From contig JAFNSO010000091.1 in assembly GCA_017384945.1 (NCBI GenBank), positions 1 to 51,094 on the forward strand: 51,094 bases of DNA. The letters are read 5' to 3'. This DNA comes from Ruminococcus sp. GTDB taxonomy: Bacteria > Bacillota > Clostridia > Oscillospirales > Acutalibacteraceae. Numbering within the stretch: position 1 is the first letter of the stretch; each line of letters opens with the position of its first letter. The notes under the pieces were generated by a model. That model searched no databases, was not told the DNA's origin, and saw nothing but the letters and a program-made list of their open reading frames with translations. Of this stretch, positions 49,672 through 51,094 are shown piece by piece. A program made the position numbers and the translations under genes.

Positions 49672-49839
49672 ACACACGATAGTCTTGTCGGAATAGAACT
49701 CAAAAGCCTCGGTGGAACGTTCTCCATCGAGGCTTTTTTGCGTTTTCAGGGCTAAATTGTCAAAAGCTATCGTGTGTTGAGTCGGGTAATCGTGTGTCGT
49801 GTGGGGGCTATCGTGTGTATTGTCAGGGTTATCGTGTGT
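49672..49839. repeat. Phased ATCGTGTGT repeats beside tRNA-Leu
   Basis: Direct copies of ATCGTGTGT start at 49769, 49789, 49810 and 49831 (spacings 20, 21, 21). An inverted copy, ACACACGAT, lies at 49672-49680. Spacing of two helical turns puts all sites on one face of the DNA. There is no gene between 49565 and 49933; the stretch holds these repeats and three hairpins. Confidence 0.7.
49702..49739 (+). terminator. Hairpin terminator in the tRNA-mcrBC gap
   Basis: AAAAGCCTCG and CGAGGCTTTT with an inner TGGA/TCCA stem, then TTTTTT. It has A-runs before and T-runs after, so it can work in both directions. It does not follow any recognisable gene. Confidence 0.7.
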
Positions 49840-49864
49840 CGTGTTGAATTACCCCTCCAATTAA

Positions 49865-49918
49865 GGGCTTCCGGGACTCCGCTGAATTTCACAGCAGAGC
49901 TTCGGAAGCCCTTTTTTT
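49865..49918. terminator. Hairpin terminator next to the mcrC 3' end
   Basis: GGGCTTCCG (49865-49873) and CGGAAGCCC (49903-49911) with an inner GCTG/CAGC pair. T7 follows on the plus side; only AA precedes the left arm, so the minus side is weaker. Probably ends the mcrBC transcript. Confidence 0.65.
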
Positions 49919-49933
49919 GTTTATAAATATGTG

Positions 49934-50137
49934 CTATGGAAAAAACTCTGCGACTATAGCGTTGAGCTGTGCAGCAATTTCAGAGAAATCCCGGTTCAAA
50001 TCAAGCGTTTTTACGCTGATCTTATTACCGCTCATCTGATAGCTGTTGTCAGGCTGAATTGCTTCATCGGTTGCTGCATACAGAAGCATTCCGGATACCT
50101 TATGCGGTTCTTCTCCAAATTCTGTATCTTTATTTTT
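49934..50137 (-). pseudogene. mcrC: True 3' end of mcrC, shifted out of frame
   Basis: In the frame shifted by one base from the upstream part, this stretch reads GEEPHKVSGMLLYA, then QMSGNKISVKTLDLNRDF and ends EFFP before TAG at 49934-49936. This is the C-terminal pattern expected of McrC. The break lies in a T5 run (A5 in the gene's sense) at 50133-50137; one more A restores YVKNKDTEFGEE. Confidence 0.8.
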
Positions 50138-50985
50138 ACGTAGGTAAAGATTTGGTACAGATTGTTTGAATGGAGTGTGTGAACATCATATTGCGTCTGC
50201 GTAGTGTGAGTATAATATTTCGCATCGATTATAAGCACATCTTTGCCTCTGGTCAGCATGATGTCGCTCTGCATAACTGGGAGCATTGTGCCAATGCCAT
50301 CATCCAGAGCCCACGGAATCTGTGACGCTGCGGCGCGTACTTGCGGGCACTCTTTTGCATAGTATTCGAGAATAAATTTCTCATACAGCCGGTTCATCCG
50401 CTGCTCATCGACAAAGGATGCCAGCTTATAATCTCCGGTGTCCGTCGTCAGAAGCATCCCTTCCAGAACGAGCTGACATAAGCTAATGAGCATACGATAG
50501 GTATTATTGTTCCTCTGAAATCGAATGGCCGACCACCGAATTGTGGTTGGATCGATTGTGTCAACATTCGAGAAAAACAACATTTCTTTTTTTAAATCGC
50601 TTTTGTACTCCTGATTTACTCTCGTGTGTCGGAGCAGAAGCATAACGGTCGTTTTCAGTATCTGATTTAGGAGATTGTTTTCTGAAAGCTCGTCATACTC
50701 ACAGGTCAGTACTCGCTTTCTGTCAAGGCGGTTCTGAATAGTACCCGGCATATCGATTTTGCCACGGACTACAGCAACATCTTCTTTCCGATTCAAATAC
50801 TCCCGGTAAAGCCCTTGCTTTAACTGTCTGCCTATGCCCTTCGCCAAAATCGCAGCGAAGAGATTATGCATATTCTCGAACTCTTCGGTAGCAACATCCT
50901 CATAACCACCTTGATTCAGCGTTGTGAACGCATACGAAAGCATATAGTATATGTTCTTTATGAAGATGCTTTTGTCTTTAATCAT
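50032..50985 (-). CDS. mcrC: McrBC restriction system endonuclease subunit McrC (frameshifted near the end)
   Basis: 317 codons from ATG 50985, chosen because it overlaps the mcrB stop by 4 nt (ATGA) and McrC proteins typically begin with a NIYYMLSYA motif close to the start. The central McrBC-type PD-(D/E)XK nuclease core is visible: SDIMLTRGKDVLIIDAKYY (D and D-x-K), then NLYQIFTYVK. McrC cuts DNA that McrB recognises as modified. The last ~30 codons are out of frame: the conserved C-terminus lies in another frame after an A5 run at 50133-50137. The product may be inactive unless this is a sequencing error or phase variation. Base and codon use look more A/T-rich than in the neighbours, suggesting transfer. 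Confidence 0.85.
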   Translation of the reverse strand: MIKDKSIFIKNIYYMLSYAFTTLNQGGYEDVATEEFENMHNLFAAILAKGIGRQLKQGLYREYLNRKEDVAVVRGKIDMPGTIQNRLDRKRVLTCEYDELSENNLLNQILKTTVMLLLRHTRVNQEYKSDLKKEMLFFSNVDTIDPTTIRWSAIRFQRNNNTYRMLISLCQLVLEGMLLTTDTGDYKLASFVDEQRMNRLYEKFILEYYAKECPQVRAAASQIPWALDDGIGTMLPVMQSDIMLTRGKDVLIIDAKYYTHTTQTQYDVHTLHSNNLYQIFTYVKIKIQNLEKNRIRYPECFCMQQPMKQFSLTTAIR

Positions 50986-51094
50986 TGAAACACACCTTGC
51001 AGGATGTTCTCCCAACGCTGGAGCTTATTTGCGTCGTCGAACCAGTATTCACTAAGCATTGGAAGAATATCATAATCAACGATGGAGTGCAACC
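50982..51094 (-). CDS. mcrB: McrB-like GTPase, C-terminal end only (runs off the window)
   Basis: Frame open from the window edge to TGA at 50982-50984, overlapping the mcrC start. It reads HSIVDYDILPMLSEYWFDD and continues to ILQGVFQ, as expected for the C-terminus of the McrB AAA+ GTPase. Only 37 codons are visible; the identity rests on the motif and on its position directly before mcrC. Confidence 0.7.
   Translation of the reverse strand, partial: LHSIVDYDILPMLSEYWFDDANKLQRWENILQGVFQ

Noticed and set aside
49931-50143. 70-codon plus frame opposite the mcrC end
   Set aside because: The minus strand encodes the conserved McrC C-terminus (after a frameshift), so the plus frame is a shadow.
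1-51094. CRISPR arrays, insertion sequences, prophage or integrase genes
   Set aside because: I found no regularly spaced short repeats with unique spacers, and no transposase or integrase frames. The tandem repeats seen are coding linkers or the tRNA-linked units.

Overview
The window looks like chromosomal DNA of an anaerobic, spore-forming, starch-degrading Firmicute of the Ruminococcus/Oscillospiraceae type, close in style to amylosome-forming gut ruminococci such as R. bromii. The signs are a sporulation sigma-G gene, four secreted proteins with type I dockerins, secreted GH13 amylases with CBM26-like starch-binding modules, BspA-like leucine-rich-repeat surface proteins with Thr/Pro/Glu linkers, strong AGGAGG-type ribosome sites and sigma-A promoters. 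No cohesin scaffoldin lies in the window.

Layout. 1-472: tRNA operon on the minus strand (Val, Asp, Phe, Gly, then the 5' tip of one more). 492-2433: minus operon yerC-type regulator / methyltransferase / hslO. 2549-6512: plus operon for surface-polymer O-acylation (SGNH, DUF4358, MBOAT, DHHW). 6501-9215: TfoX-like protein, a small conserved protein, a zinc-ribbon gene cut by an in-frame stop, and sigG. 9293-25551: surface and extracellular proteins, namely an LRR remnant, a dockerin protein, a giant adhesin split by a TAA, a BspA-like LRR protein with a 24-codon ORF in its leader, a protein with three repeats, and a GDPD. 25725-29446: glmS with palindromic promoter sites, a lipoprotein and a DUF5677 protein. 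29445-35122: rmuC and potABCD. 35220-44080: starch cluster (GH13_28-like amylase, a non-catalytic five-CBM26 protein, GH13_19-like amylase, all with dockerins). 44164-49202: ABC polymer exporter, a degenerate SDR and a degenerate-SDR/LicD fusion. 49199-51094: a tRNA-Leu array with two decayed 5' halves, helically phased short repeats, and the start of a probable island with mcrBC.

How it fits together. Most of the window builds or decorates the cell surface. The dockerin proteins would assemble on an unseen cohesin scaffold to bind and cut starch. Adhesins and LRR proteins share lysine-rich C-terminal modules that may hold them to the anionic wall. The acylation operon and the ABC/LicD cluster would modify the surface polymer, and glmS feeds amino-sugar synthesis.

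Points most worth a second look: (i) two tandem decayed tRNA-Leu 5' halves behind a consensus promoter; (ii) four ATCGTGTGT copies about 21 bp apart next to that tRNA; (iii) two genes interrupted by in-frame TAA with intact coding sequence beyond, plus a homopolymer frameshift in mcrC; (iv) a terminator-like hairpin covering the sigG ribosome site; (v) a dre-like palindrome over the glmS -10 box with no room for a glmS ribozyme.
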